The notes below the pieces were generated by a model that searched no databases, was not told the DNA's origin, and worked only from the letters and a program-made list of their open reading frames with translations. Below are positions 1-7,487 of a DNA stretch of 64,000 nt, in pieces. The stretch comes from Roseateles noduli (lineage in GTDB: Bacteria > Pseudomonadota > Gammaproteobacteria > Burkholderiales > Burkholderiaceae_C). The stretch spans positions 434,001 through 498,000 of the forward strand of contig NIOE01000006.1 in the NCBI GenBank assembly GCA_002205125.1, read 5' to 3'. The position numbers and the translations under genes were made by a program. Each line of letters opens with the position of its first letter. Position 1 is the stretch's first letter.

Positions 1-381
1 GCGTTCGTTGTGCTCGGCACCCGTGTTCACCACGCCGCGCGGTTCGACGACCAGGATGTGCGTCTCCTGCGCGGCGCTGGGCTTGTGCTCCACGCCGCGC
101 GGGACGACGAACAGCTCGCCCGGGCGCAGCGTGACCGCGCCGTCGCGGAACTCCAGCCGCAGCTCGCCGGCCACGACGAGGAAGGCCTCGTCGGTCTCGG
201 CATGCGCGTGCCACACGAAGTCGCCTTCGACCTTGGCGATCTTGAACTGGTAGTCGTTGATCTCGGCCACCACGCGCTGCGACCACTGCTCATGCAGCAG
301 CGAGAGCTTGTCGGCGAGGTTGACGGCGCGGTAATCCCGAAGCGGGGTCGGCGTGGGGGCAGTCGTTGTCAGGGCGCTCAT
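1..381 (-). CDS. Cupin-domain protein (3' end cut off by window edge)
   Basis: 127 codons are visible with no stop, so the gene runs off the left edge. Both cupin signatures are present: G53-x4-HxH(58,60)-x4-E65-x6-G72, and P94-x-G96-x2-H99. These supply the usual metal ligands of a small single-domain cupin. The ATG at 381 lies in a continuous frame of typical codon use. It is followed on the same strand, 86 bp upstream, by an AraC-type gene, so the two may be co-transcribed. The substrate is unknown; small cupins of this type range from mannose-6-phosphate isomerase-like to storage or sensor proteins. The family call is solid, the function is not. Confidence 0.8.
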   Translation of the reverse strand, partial: MSALTTTAPTPTPLRDYRAVNLADKLSLLHEQWSQRVVAEINDYQFKIAKVEGDFVWHAHAETDEAFLVVAGELRLEFRDGAVTLRPGELFVVPRGVEHKPSAAQETHILVVEPRGVVNTGAEHNER

Positions 382-466
382 GGCGTTGAAGGCGGTCTGT
401 GCCTGGAAGTCAGTCGGCACGCCATCTTGGCGACCGTCGCGCAGCGCGTCTTGAACGATCGTGCGT

Positions 467-1306
467 CTAGATCGTCTCGGCCCTGCCTGGCAGGCTCCTG
501 CCCGACATGCGCAGCCACCGCGCCGGCGTGACGCCGAAGGCCTTCGCGAACTGGCGCGTCAAGTGGCTCTGGTCCGCGAAGCCGGCGTGGGCGGCGCACT
601 CCGCGAGCGGCTGTCCGGCGAGCATCAACCGGCGCGCGAGATCCAGGCGCCGCAGCGTCAGATAGCGGTAGGGGCTGGTGCCGAAGCTGGCGCGGAAGTC
701 GCGCGAGAGACTCCATCGATCGCGCCCCGCGGCCTCGGCGAGTTCGTCCAGCGTCACGACGCTGTCGAGCCGGTCGTCCATGAGTTCGCGCGCGACGAGC
801 GCGGCGCGGTAGTCGCCGCGCATGGGCCGCGGCGTCGAGCCGGCCGCGAGCTGCAAGGCGGTGGCGAGTTCCAGCAACCCGTCGTCCTGCTCCAGCGCAT
901 CGAGCGGAGCGGTCAGCTGCGTCAGCAGCGCGCGCGTCGCGCGGGCGAGTCGGGGATCCGTCGACACGCCGCCCGGCACGAAGGGCAGGGCGACGCCGCC
1001 CAGCATCTCCTGCAGCCGGGCCGGCGCCAGGTACAGCATGCGGTAGCGGAACCCGGCGTCGGTGCCCGCGTGCCCGTCGTGCAGTTCGTCCGGATGCAGC
1101 ACGACCGTGTGCCCGGCCAGGCTGTGGCGCAACGACGAGCGATAGGTGAAGGACTGGACGCCGCTCAGCGTGCTGCCGATGGCGTAGGTGTCGTGGCGAT
1201 GCGGGGTGTAGGCCTCGCCATGAAAAAAGGCCTCGAGTCGATCGAGGCCGTCCTGGCCCGCGCCGTGGCGCACCCAGTCGGTGTCCGCGGCGCCGGCGTG
1301 CGTCAT
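467..1306 (-). CDS. AraC-family transcriptional regulator
   Basis: 279 aa. The N-terminal half has the AraC-type cupin sensor domain (HRHDTYAIG near residue 37, a GH/E-rich barrel). The last ~100 residues hold two helix-turn-helix units: TLDELAEAAGRDRWSLSRDF, and a second containing LAECAAHAGFADQSHLTRQF with the typical F-x2-x-G-x-TP ending. I took the ATG at 1306 because the longer open frame upstream encodes only Arg/Pro-rich sequence typical of a shadow frame. It probably controls a nearby gene, possibly the cupin gene immediately downstream on the same strand; that is inference from position. Confidence 0.88.
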   Translation of the reverse strand: MTHAGAADTDWVRHGAGQDGLDRLEAFFHGEAYTPHRHDTYAIGSTLSGVQSFTYRSSLRHSLAGHTVVLHPDELHDGHAGTDAGFRYRMLYLAPARLQEMLGGVALPFVPGGVSTDPRLARATRALLTQLTAPLDALEQDDGLLELATALQLAAGSTPRPMRGDYRAALVARELMDDRLDSVVTLDELAEAAGRDRWSLSRDFRASFGTSPYRYLTLRRLDLARRLMLAGQPLAECAAHAGFADQSHLTRQFAKAFGVTPARWLRMSGRSLPGRAETI

Positions 1307-1331
1307 GGCAGGCTCAACGGACTCGGGAGGC

Positions 1332-2390
1332 TCAGTCCCAGGGCGCCGCTTCGGCGGCGAGGTCCTCGTCCTTCGCGGGCGAGGCCGTCTTCGACGACTT
1401 CGATGCCGCGGCTTCAGAGGTGGATGCCGAGGCTGCCGGCTTGGGCGACGCGCCGCCCGGGGCATGTTCGGCCGCGATCTTGGCCGACTGGCCGATGAAG
1501 TCGAGCTCGCCGCCCAGGCCTTCGATCATGTCGGGGATCAGCTGCGCGAGTTCGCCGGTGGCGAGTGCCGCGTCGACGTCGAAGGCCTCGTCCTTGGCCG
1601 GCTTGTCGCGGCCGTCGAACACCACGTCCAGGAACTTGATGCCCTTGATCTGCATCGTGTCGGTGAGCGTGAAGGAGACGCGCTCCTTCCAGGTCATGGC
1701 CAGGCGAGTCGGCATCTTGCCGCTGGTCAGGTGCGCCTTCACCTCGTCGGTGTCCAGGTGGTGGCGGGCGTATCGCACGGCGGCCTTCATCTCGTCGGCG
1801 GCCTTGAGTTCGCAGTCGCGGTCGATGACGAAGTCCGCGGGCGGCACGCCGTCCATCAGCCACGCGGCCATGCAGGCGGCCGGCGATTCGGCGCTCTGCA
1901 GCAGGTGCAGGTTGATCGACGAATCGGCCTTCACCAGCAGCGTGATCAGCTCGTCGGCCTTGCCGATCGAGCCTGCGTCCACCATCAGGAAGCCCTGCTT
2001 GGGGGAGATCCACACGCGCAGGTGGGACTGCAGCGTGAACGCGCGCGGCAGCAGCTCCAGCGTGGCCTGCTCCTTCATGTCGCGCTGCTGCTTCTTGCCG
2101 GGGCGGCGGCCGGTTTCGAGCTCGATGCGCTCGACCATCTCGTCGACCTTCTCGCGCACCACCGAGCCCGGCAGCACGCGCTTTTCCATGCGCAGGCTCA
2201 GCAGCCAGTGGTCGCCGATCTCTTCCAGCAATCGCGCGCCCGGTTCGCCACGCGGCGGCACCCAGCCGGCGGACAGCGCTTCGGTGGCGCCGCAGGGGAC
2301 GAAACGTTCGTTCTCGAGGGCGTCCTCGAGCTTCTCGACATTGGGCTGCCAATCGGCGGCCAGGCGGTAAACGATCAGGTTCTTGAACAT
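1332..2390 (-). CDS. rdgC: Recombination-associated protein RdgC
   Basis: 352 aa. It opens with MFKNLIVYRLAADW and carries the family pattern of a GATE-like stretch followed by W and P-R-G-E (FVPCGATEALSAGWVPPRGE), then the LRMEKRVLPGSVV segment. RdgC is a ring-shaped DNA-binding protein that restrains RecA and is needed in some recombination-deficient backgrounds. The final ~38 residues are a Ser/Ala/Lys-rich low-complexity tail not needed for the core fold, which makes it longer than the ~300 aa E. coli protein. The gene stands alone. The ATG at 2390 matches the family N-terminus. Confidence 0.95.
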   Translation of the reverse strand: MFKNLIVYRLAADWQPNVEKLEDALENERFVPCGATEALSAGWVPPRGEPGARLLEEIGDHWLLSLRMEKRVLPGSVVREKVDEMVERIELETGRRPGKKQQRDMKEQATLELLPRAFTLQSHLRVWISPKQGFLMVDAGSIGKADELITLLVKADSSINLHLLQSAESPAACMAAWLMDGVPPADFVIDRDCELKAADEMKAAVRYARHHLDTDEVKAHLTSGKMPTRLAMTWKERVSFTLTDTMQIKGIKFLDVVFDGRDKPAKDEAFDVDAALATGELAQLIPDMIEGLGGELDFIGQSAKIAAEHAPGGASPKPAASASTSEAAASKSSKTASPAKDEDLAAEAAPWD

Positions 2391-2432
2391 ACGGACGACA
2401 ACTCGCGACAACGTCAGGACTACAGCAATGAA

Positions 2433-2464
2433 AACGGGGCCACGCGGAGGGCGCGGGCCCCGTT
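2433..2464. terminator. GC-rich hairpin upstream of rdgC
   Basis: Arms AACGGGGCC and GGGCCCCGTT pair around a 13-nt loop. There is no clean T-run, so a role as terminator is uncertain. It lies between the rdgC start and the repeat leader at 2546. Confidence 0.3.
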
Positions 2465-2545
2465 CAGACGATGCCGTGATTGTCTCAGGTCTGGCGCGCG
2501 ACGCGGCAGCGGAACAACCCCCTTGCCAACCGCTGTTGCATTCGT

Positions 2546-2613
2546 GGACAACCTTCTGAACCTCGGTGTACAGCGAAGAACTGAGGGCTTCCAGTCTTTC
2601 AGCCCTGCGCCTC
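2546..2613 (+). promoter_or_regulatory. Conserved leader, copy 1
   Basis: The stretch starting GGACAACCTTCTGAACCTCGG and continuing through CGAAGAACTGA to GCTTCC is repeated at 4146–4215 with about 90% identity over the first 40 bases. In both places it ends at an ATG 68–70 bases downstream. It does not match a standard -35/-10 pair or the hrp/PIP boxes I know. It is either a shared promoter/5' UTR or duplicated sequence still under constraint. Confidence 0.55.
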
Positions 2614-3333
2614 ATGTTCCGAAATGCAATTCCGTTGATCGCCGTTTCTGAAGGCTTCGCCGCTGTAGATCTTGACGAGGGAGATGGTGGCTCAGACGTG
2701 TCGTCGAGCCGGCATGCCGATGGCGATGTGACGTGCCCCATGCCAAGGCCACTCAGTCGAAAAGCGCGTGTGTGGCTGCAGAAGGTGCTGGAGCAGAAGA
2801 TGTGGTGTCACGAGGAGCATCGGCACGCGCTGATGGTGGAAGTGGCCCGCCTGTGCCTGACTGTTTCTGGTGTCGACCACTGCGACGTGAGAGTTGCCGA
2901 TGCTCGGGAAGACGGTACGCCGGCCGCAGACATGCCACCGGCGGGGCAGATGTCCCTGCTCGTCGGGCGCATCGCCAACGAACCGCTGGTGTTCGCACAG
3001 CTGGTTCGCGGTGAGTGTGCATGGACGGCCCCGACAACGGCGACGACGCTGTTGCCGCTGGACCCCTTCGACGCATCGCTCACGGGCTACATCATGGCCC
3101 TGGCCAAGGCACTGGGTGGAACGTCGCCGCCTTTGAGCGGACCGGCGCAACAGAAGTTCTTCAAGAAGGTCGTCGACCACCTGCATTGCCATCCCGACGA
3201 GTGCGAGCGACTCGCCAGCGCCCTCCCGCTCGTCAGAGCGGCAGATCCGGCACAAGGAGTTTTTCGCATCGACTTCAGGGAGAGCCGTGTGCCCGACGTT
3301 GAGCGGGCCACGCGGCCATTCCCTGCATCGTAA
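2614..3333 (+). CDS. Hypothetical protein, duplicated unknown family (copy A)
   Basis: 239 aa from ATG 2614. This start aligns with the ATG of its paralogue at 4216; a GTG at 2566 in the same frame would add 16 residues but falls inside the conserved leader. I do not recognise the family. There is no signal peptide or membrane segment. Visible features are an acidic, Ser-rich N-terminus (residues ~18–35), a C-x-E-x-H-R motif near residue 70, and a C-terminal DHLHCHPDECERLASALPL segment. Both of the latter two recur in the 4216 gene. Base composition is less GC-skewed than in the neighbouring housekeeping genes. A lineage-specific, possibly secreted or effector-like role is speculation. Confidence 0.55.
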   Translation: MFRNAIPLIAVSEGFAAVDLDEGDGGSDVSSSRHADGDVTCPMPRPLSRKARVWLQKVLEQKMWCHEEHRHALMVEVARLCLTVSGVDHCDVRVADAREDGTPAADMPPAGQMSLLVGRIANEPLVFAQLVRGECAWTAPTTATTLLPLDPFDASLTGYIMALAKALGGTSPPLSGPAQQKFFKKVVDHLHCHPDECERLASALPLVRAADPAQGVFRIDFRESRVPDVERATRPFPAS

Positions 3334-3395
3334 GGCTGGGACCGGGCGGCGCTTGCGTGACGACCCGTGAGCAGATGTCCTGATGTCGATGTGGA

Positions 3396-4091
3396 TCAGG
3401 CCTGCGTCTGCTCCGAAGCGATCTGGCGCAACGCCTGCTCGAAGGCCTCCGGCGGCTGACCTCCGGAGATCAGGTACTTCTCGTTGATCACGACCGCGGG
3501 CACCGAGCTGATGCCGCGGCTCTGCCACAGCGATTCGGACTCGCGCACGTCCTCGGCGAACTCGCCGCTGTCGAAGACGCGGGCCGCTTCGGCGGCGTCG
3601 AGACCGATCTCGCGCACCTTCTCCAGCAGCGTCTCGCGGTCGCCCGGGTTCTTGCCGTGGGTGTGATACGCGGTCAGCAGCGCGAGCTTCAGGTCGCGCT
3701 GCGCCTGCGCCGATTGCAGCCCGGCCCAGTGCAGCAGCCGGTGCGCGTCGAAGGTGTTCCAGATGCGGCTGCGCGCGCCTTCGGTGAAGGTGAAGCCGAC
3801 GTCGGCGCCGCGCTGCTTCAGGTGCGCGCGGATGTCCTTGCGCTGCTCGGGCGTGGAGCGGTACTTGCGCGTCAGGTGTTCCTCGATGTCCTCGCCCTCG
3901 GGGACCATCTGCGGATTCAGCTCGAAGGGCTGGAAGTGGATGTCGACCTGCACGTCCGGCACGCGGGCCAGGGCGGTCTCCAGCGACTTCAGGCCCACGG
4001 CGCACCAGGGGCAGGCCACGTCGGAGACGAAATCGATGCGCAGCGGCTGCAGCGGCTGGCCGGCGGCGGAAGAAGAGGTGGTGTCGTTCAT
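3396..4091 (-). CDS. frnE: DsbA-family oxidoreductase, FrnE type
   Basis: 231 aa thioredoxin-fold protein of the 2-hydroxychromene-2-carboxylate isomerase/FrnE group. The CPWC active-site motif is at residues 27–30, and the cis-proline loop is seen as SSVPAVVIN near residue 196. There is no signal peptide, so it is probably a cytoplasmic dithiol oxidoreductase. It lies just downstream of the aspartoacylase-like gene on the same strand in the inferred ancestral order; a 1.1 kb insertion now separates them. A relic of this gene's last 18 codons lies at 5128–5185. The family is clear, the physiological substrate is not. Confidence 0.9.
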   Translation of the reverse strand: MNDTTSSSAAGQPLQPLRIDFVSDVACPWCAVGLKSLETALARVPDVQVDIHFQPFELNPQMVPEGEDIEEHLTRKYRSTPEQRKDIRAHLKQRGADVGFTFTEGARSRIWNTFDAHRLLHWAGLQSAQAQRDLKLALLTAYHTHGKNPGDRETLLEKVREIGLDAAEAARVFDSGEFAEDVRESESLWQSRGISSVPAVVINEKYLISGGQPPEAFEQALRQIASEQTQA

Positions 4092-4103
4092 GCCGCCGAC
4101 TCT

Positions 4104-4147
4104 AGCCAGAAGCTCAAGTCAACACGCGGTCGCTGGGCTTTGCGAGG
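4104..4147. repeat. 44-bp direct repeat, left copy
   Basis: Identical over 44 bases to 5187–5230, beginning AGCCAGAAGCTCAAGTCAAC and ending GGCTTTGCGAGG. The right-hand copy is the true 3' end of the aspartoacylase-like gene (codons for LAKPSDRVLT plus stop, and 10 bases beyond). The left copy is an orphan fragment of it between the frnE start and the second leader. It marks a duplication breakpoint. Confidence 0.9.
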
Positions 4148-4215
4148 ACAACCTTTTGAACCTCGGTTGAACAACGAAGAACTGATGACGCTTCCGGACT
4201 CCAGCCCAGAATGCC
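4146..4215 (+). promoter_or_regulatory. Conserved leader, copy 2
   Basis: Near-identical counterpart of 2546–2613 (GGACAACCTTTTGAACCTCGG onward). It abuts the 44-bp repeat directly and ends at the ATG of the 4216 gene. The fixed distance to the start codon in both copies argues for a promoter or translational leader. Confidence 0.55.
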
Positions 4216-5121
4216 ATGCTTCCAGACTATTGCTCATCGATCCTGAATTCCTACGGCCCGGACGAACTCGGAGACGAGGGAGGGCGCGGTTCAAGCGCAT
4301 CAGAGACCCCGCAGGAGAGTGGCGATGTCGCGGACACCGCGACAAGACCGTTCAGTTCGCAGCCCCAGGCGTGGTCACGGATGATGCAGGGTGATGCGTT
4401 GTGTGGCGAGGCGCATCGGGACGATCTGCAAACCAATCCGGATGAGTCTGAGCGACTTGCCCGCACGCTGCCGCTCGCCGACAACGGGCGTGCTGGATGC
4501 GAAATGCCCCGTGTCTGCCCTGGCGGGCGGCAGGTGCGCCGCGAGGTGTCGGATTCGAGGTCGGAGCTTGAGTCCTCAGGCGCTCTCGCTCCGGAGCCGG
4601 AATGGGTAAAGACCTTCAAGCTTAAGCACGGATGTTCTTATGAAGCGCACCACCGTCGTCTGCTTGCGCTGGCCACCCTGCATCTGCAGGCCCTGATGCC
4701 GCAGGGGATGCGCTTGGAAATCCTGGAGTGGCACGGTGCCTTCGCGGCGAAATTGCACCAGGACGCGCAGATATCGCCATCCGGCTCGATGCGCTCGTCC
4801 GGGTGCGACACCGGCACGAGCGAAAGCGATTCCGACGACGACAGCGAACTCTTCAACTGGACCGGCTTTGGCGTCGATGCGTTCTTTTCGGCCATCCGGC
4901 ACGCCGTCGGAGAAATCCCCGCGACTGATCAGGCCTGGTACGCCGAGCTCGGCAAGACCGTCGACCAGGTGCAGCGAGGGGTCCAGCAGAAGGCTGGGTG
5001 CAGTGACTCGGACTGGCCCGAGGGACCTGCTGGCTTGGCACCGACGCTGCCCATTGCCTTCAATGAAGTTTCGTGGGCGGATGATCGCGTGCCATGGCGC
5101 AAGCCGTACGGCCTCAGGTGA
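4216..5121 (+). CDS. Hypothetical protein, duplicated unknown family (copy A', rearranged)
   Basis: 301 aa, family not recognised. It appears composite. Residues ~56–95 (containing DESERLARTLPLADN) match the C-terminus of the 2614 gene (DECERLASALPLVRA), at about two-thirds identity in DNA. The C-terminal ~190 residues repeat the whole core of that protein, including the C-x-E-x-H-R motif (SYEAHHRR region), followed by an acidic Ser/Asp run (SESDSDDDSE) and a helix-rich end. The gene therefore looks like a fusion of a relic C-terminus to a full second copy. No signal peptide or transmembrane segment is visible. Codon use is less GC-biased than that of its neighbours. Confidence 0.55.
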   Translation: MLPDYCSSILNSYGPDELGDEGGRGSSASETPQESGDVADTATRPFSSQPQAWSRMMQGDALCGEAHRDDLQTNPDESERLARTLPLADNGRAGCEMPRVCPGGRQVRREVSDSRSELESSGALAPEPEWVKTFKLKHGCSYEAHHRRLLALATLHLQALMPQGMRLEILEWHGAFAAKLHQDAQISPSGSMRSSGCDTGTSESDSDDDSELFNWTGFGVDAFFSAIRHAVGEIPATDQAWYAELGKTVDQVQRGVQQKAGCSDSDWPEGPAGLAPTLPIAFNEVSWADDRVPWRKPYGLR

Positions 5122-5127
5122 CATCGA

Positions 5128-5185
5128 TCAGGGCAGCACCTGCTTCGCCGCGATCTGAGGCAGCGCCTGTTCGAAAGCCACCGGC
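5128..5185 (-). pseudogene. Relic of the frnE 3' end
   Basis: Read on the minus strand this segment encodes PVAFEQALPQIAAKQVLP followed by TGA. It matches the end of the intact frnE at 3396 (PEAFEQALRQIASEQTQA, stop), and the bases around the stop (GATCAGG on the plus strand) also match. The rest of the copy is gone. The relic joins directly to the 44-bp repeat at 5187, so the deletion removed the frnE start and nearly all of its body. Confidence 0.8.
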
Positions 5186-5186
5186 C

Positions 5187-5230
5187 AGCCAGAAGCTCAA
5201 GTCAACACGCGGTCGCTGGGCTTTGCGAGG
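5187..5230. repeat. 44-bp direct repeat, right (original) copy
   Basis: Contains the last codons and stop of the aspartoacylase-like gene plus 10 bases downstream. It is identical to 4104–4147. The identity ends abruptly at both sides. Confidence 0.9.
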
Positions 5231-6192
5231 TAGAACCACTCGTGGCCGGGTTCCGAGTTGTTGTTGGGGAAGACGATGCGGCCGCCGGAGGGCGCCAGCA
5301 CCGGCGTGCCGTCGGCGCGCGTGCCGATGCGTTCGCCTTCGGCGATCGCATCGAAGCTGGCCCAGGAACGTTCGAAACGGTCGTCCGGGCTCTCGCGGTC
5401 CACGACCTCGTAGAGCTGCAGCACTTCGACAGGGCGCTTCGGATCGGCGAGCTCGACGCCCTCCGGGGCGATCATGCCCAGCAGCACCAGCGTGCGCAGG
5501 ATCGCCTTGAAGGCGACCTCGGGCCCTTGCGGATCCGCGTGCTGGCCGCATTCCAGCGTGATGCAGTAGCCGCCGGTGCTGCGCATGTACTCGGTGGTGC
5601 CGACGCCGTAGTGCGGGTCCTGCTGCAGCGCCATCTTGCGCGAGCCGTCCGCGGCCTTGTCGGCGCGGCGCTTCAGGCCCAGTGCGTAGGTGGACAGCCA
5701 GCCTTCGACCAGGCGCGAAGTGCCGACCGCCATCGCCAACGCGCTCTCGGCGGCCTGGTGGCGGAAGGGCTCCAGCTCGCCGTCGTTGTCGCGCGGCCCG
5801 ATCATCGCGAAGGCGGGGCCGGGGTTGTTGAAGCTGTGCAGGTCCAGCAGCACGTCGCTGGCGGCAATCCACGGGCACAGGCGGTTGGCGATGCGGTCCT
5901 CGAAGTCCTGCGGGATCGGGTTGACGCGCAGGTTGCGGTTGAGGTTGCGCTCGCCTTCGCGGCGCTGCAGGCGGTGGGCCAGCGGGTTCACGATGGGGAT
6001 CATCGTCAGCGTGCCCTTGAGCAGCGTCAGCGTGCCCTCGTCCAGCATCGCCAGCACGCGCTGGATGCCGCTGACGCCGGCGACCTCGTTGCCGTGCACG
6101 GCGCCCGTCACCAGCAGCTTCGGGCCGGGCTTCAAGCCGGCGAACTGGTGGACGCGGAGGTGGGTCGGGTGATCGGTGCGGGCGTCGCTCAT
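5197..6192 (-). CDS. Succinylglutamate desuccinylase/aspartoacylase-family protein
   Basis: 331 aa zinc-dependent acylase/carboxypeptidase (M14-like AstE/AspA fold). Zinc ligands appear as HGNE (H33, E36) and H119 in LLDLHSFNNPGP. The N-L-N-R-N-L motif (83–88) is the usual substrate-binding segment. The family deacylates N-acyl amino acids or related amides; the exact substrate cannot be read. ATG 6192 (MSDARTDHP) is preferred; an in-frame ATG at 6231 would add 13 residues, and neither has a strong ribosome-binding site. Its 3' end is duplicated at 4104–4147. The PIG-L gene lies upstream on the same strand. Confidence 0.85.
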   Translation of the reverse strand: MSDARTDHPTHLRVHQFAGLKPGPKLLVTGAVHGNEVAGVSGIQRVLAMLDEGTLTLLKGTLTMIPIVNPLAHRLQRREGERNLNRNLRVNPIPQDFEDRIANRLCPWIAASDVLLDLHSFNNPGPAFAMIGPRDNDGELEPFRHQAAESALAMAVGTSRLVEGWLSTYALGLKRRADKAADGSRKMALQQDPHYGVGTTEYMRSTGGYCITLECGQHADPQGPEVAFKAILRTLVLLGMIAPEGVELADPKRPVEVLQLYEVVDRESPDDRFERSWASFDAIAEGERIGTRADGTPVLAPSGGRIVFPNNNSEPGHEWFYLAKPSDRVLT

Positions 6193-6344
6193 GGCGTGGC
6201 GGAAGGGCTCGAAGAATGGAACCCGAAGCATAGGCCCGCCCGAGGCCGCGCATCGCGCCCGCGTGCGCGGCGCGTATGCCGAAAACGCGGGCGGCGATGA
6301 GTTGAAGTTGGAGCGCCGAATGCCGAGTTCCGGGCGCGTGGCGC

Positions 6345-7295
6345 TCAGGCGCCGAGCAGCGCGTCCGGGTCGAGCGCCGCGTCGCAGGACCAGTGTGTGT
6401 TCGGCAGCTCGCCGGCGGGGGCGCCGTCGACCCAGCGCGTCAGGCGATACAGCGTGCCGAACGCGAAGTCCGGCGGCGCTTCGCCCGGGCCGGCGAGCAG
6501 CTCGCCGCCGCGGCGCACGTTGTCGGCCATCCAGGCCGGCAGGCGCAGGTGATACGGGTTGCGGGCGATCTCGCCGTGATGGCAGGCCAGCGCCCGCACC
6601 AGCAGCGCGGTGTCGCGCTGGCCGGTCTCGACGAGCGTGGTCGGCGAGGGCTGCGTGGCCCAGAACTCGGTGTGCGCGAAAACGGTGGAGATCTTCGCCT
6701 GCGCAAGCGCCTCGCTCACCAGCAGGTGCACGCCGATGTGCGTCGGGATGCCGTCGCCCGCATGCGGCACGAGGATCAGCGCGGGCTTCTCGGCGACCAG
6801 CAGTTCGGCGACCAGACGGACCTGCTGCTGCCACAGCGGCGTGCGCGCCGCGGCGGCTTCGGGCTTCACCTGCTCGAAGCCGTCCGCAGCCAGCAGGCGC
6901 AGGTCGAAGCCCAGCACATCGCAGGCGGCGCCGAGTTCCGTCCAGCGCTCGGCGCGACGGTCCTGCTTGCTCCCGAGGGTGACGGCGATGTTGGTGACGC
7001 GCCAGCCGGCCTCCTGGCGCAGACGCAGCGGCAGCGCGCCGACGATGCATTCGTCGTCCGGATGCGGCGCGAAGACCAGCACGTGCGGTGTCCGTTGCGC
7101 AGGGACCTCCAACCTGGTACCGGAACCATCCGAAGTCGACTTCGGCGCCAAAGGACTCACACCGGTACGCACGGGTTGCCGCAGCACGGCATACCAGCTG
7201 GCGATCCAGCTTTCCCAGTCGGCCTGGCTGGCGGCGGGGCTGACGTCGATCGGAAAAGCAGGCGTAGGAGCCGGGGAAGGGGCGTTCGCGTTCAT
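6345..7295 (-). CDS. PIG-L/LmbE-family deacetylase
   Basis: 316 aa. The family zinc motif PHPDDE is at residues 77–82, and a second ligand region is seen as H-x-G-D-G-I-P-T-H-I (around 181–190). Members remove N-acetyl groups from GlcNAc-type or related substrates. The first ~65 residues are a Pro/Ala-rich extension before the core. It is on the same strand as the aspartoacylase-like gene 150 bp downstream; two hydrolases acting on acylated amines side by side suggests a joint small-molecule pathway, but that is inference. Confidence 0.87.
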   Translation of the reverse strand: MNANAPSPAPTPAFPIDVSPAASQADWESWIASWYAVLRQPVRTGVSPLAPKSTSDGSGTRLEVPAQRTPHVLVFAPHPDDECIVGALPLRLRQEAGWRVTNIAVTLGSKQDRRAERWTELGAACDVLGFDLRLLAADGFEQVKPEAAAARTPLWQQQVRLVAELLVAEKPALILVPHAGDGIPTHIGVHLLVSEALAQAKISTVFAHTEFWATQPSPTTLVETGQRDTALLVRALACHHGEIARNPYHLRLPAWMADNVRRGGELLAGPGEAPPDFAFGTLYRLTRWVDGAPAGELPNTHWSCDAALDPDALLGA

Positions 7296-7487
7296 CGGCG
7301 GGGCGTTGGCGGCCCGGGCGTCAGCCGTCCGGGCAAGTTCGATCGACCCATCTTAGCGGGCCGGATCTCCGAATGGTATTACATTGGTAGTAAAACTAGA
7401 TGGAGACCGGTGTAATCCCCGACAAGACCGGTTGGAACGTCCCGCGGGCATGCCGCAGGCCCGGAGAACGCGCCGCCAAGGGGGGCG

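Noticed and set aside
2540-2590. A PIP/hrp-type box in the leader of the unknown genes
   Set aside because: TTCG occurs only once at the right place and the second half at N16 is missing, so the known hrp II and GGAACC-type boxes are not supported.
7370-7400. Promoter/operator with TTAC...GTAA half-sites upstream of the PIG-L gene
   Set aside because: AT-rich and suggestive, but -35/-10 spacing does not fit and no repeat of the motif was seen; too weak to list as a feature.
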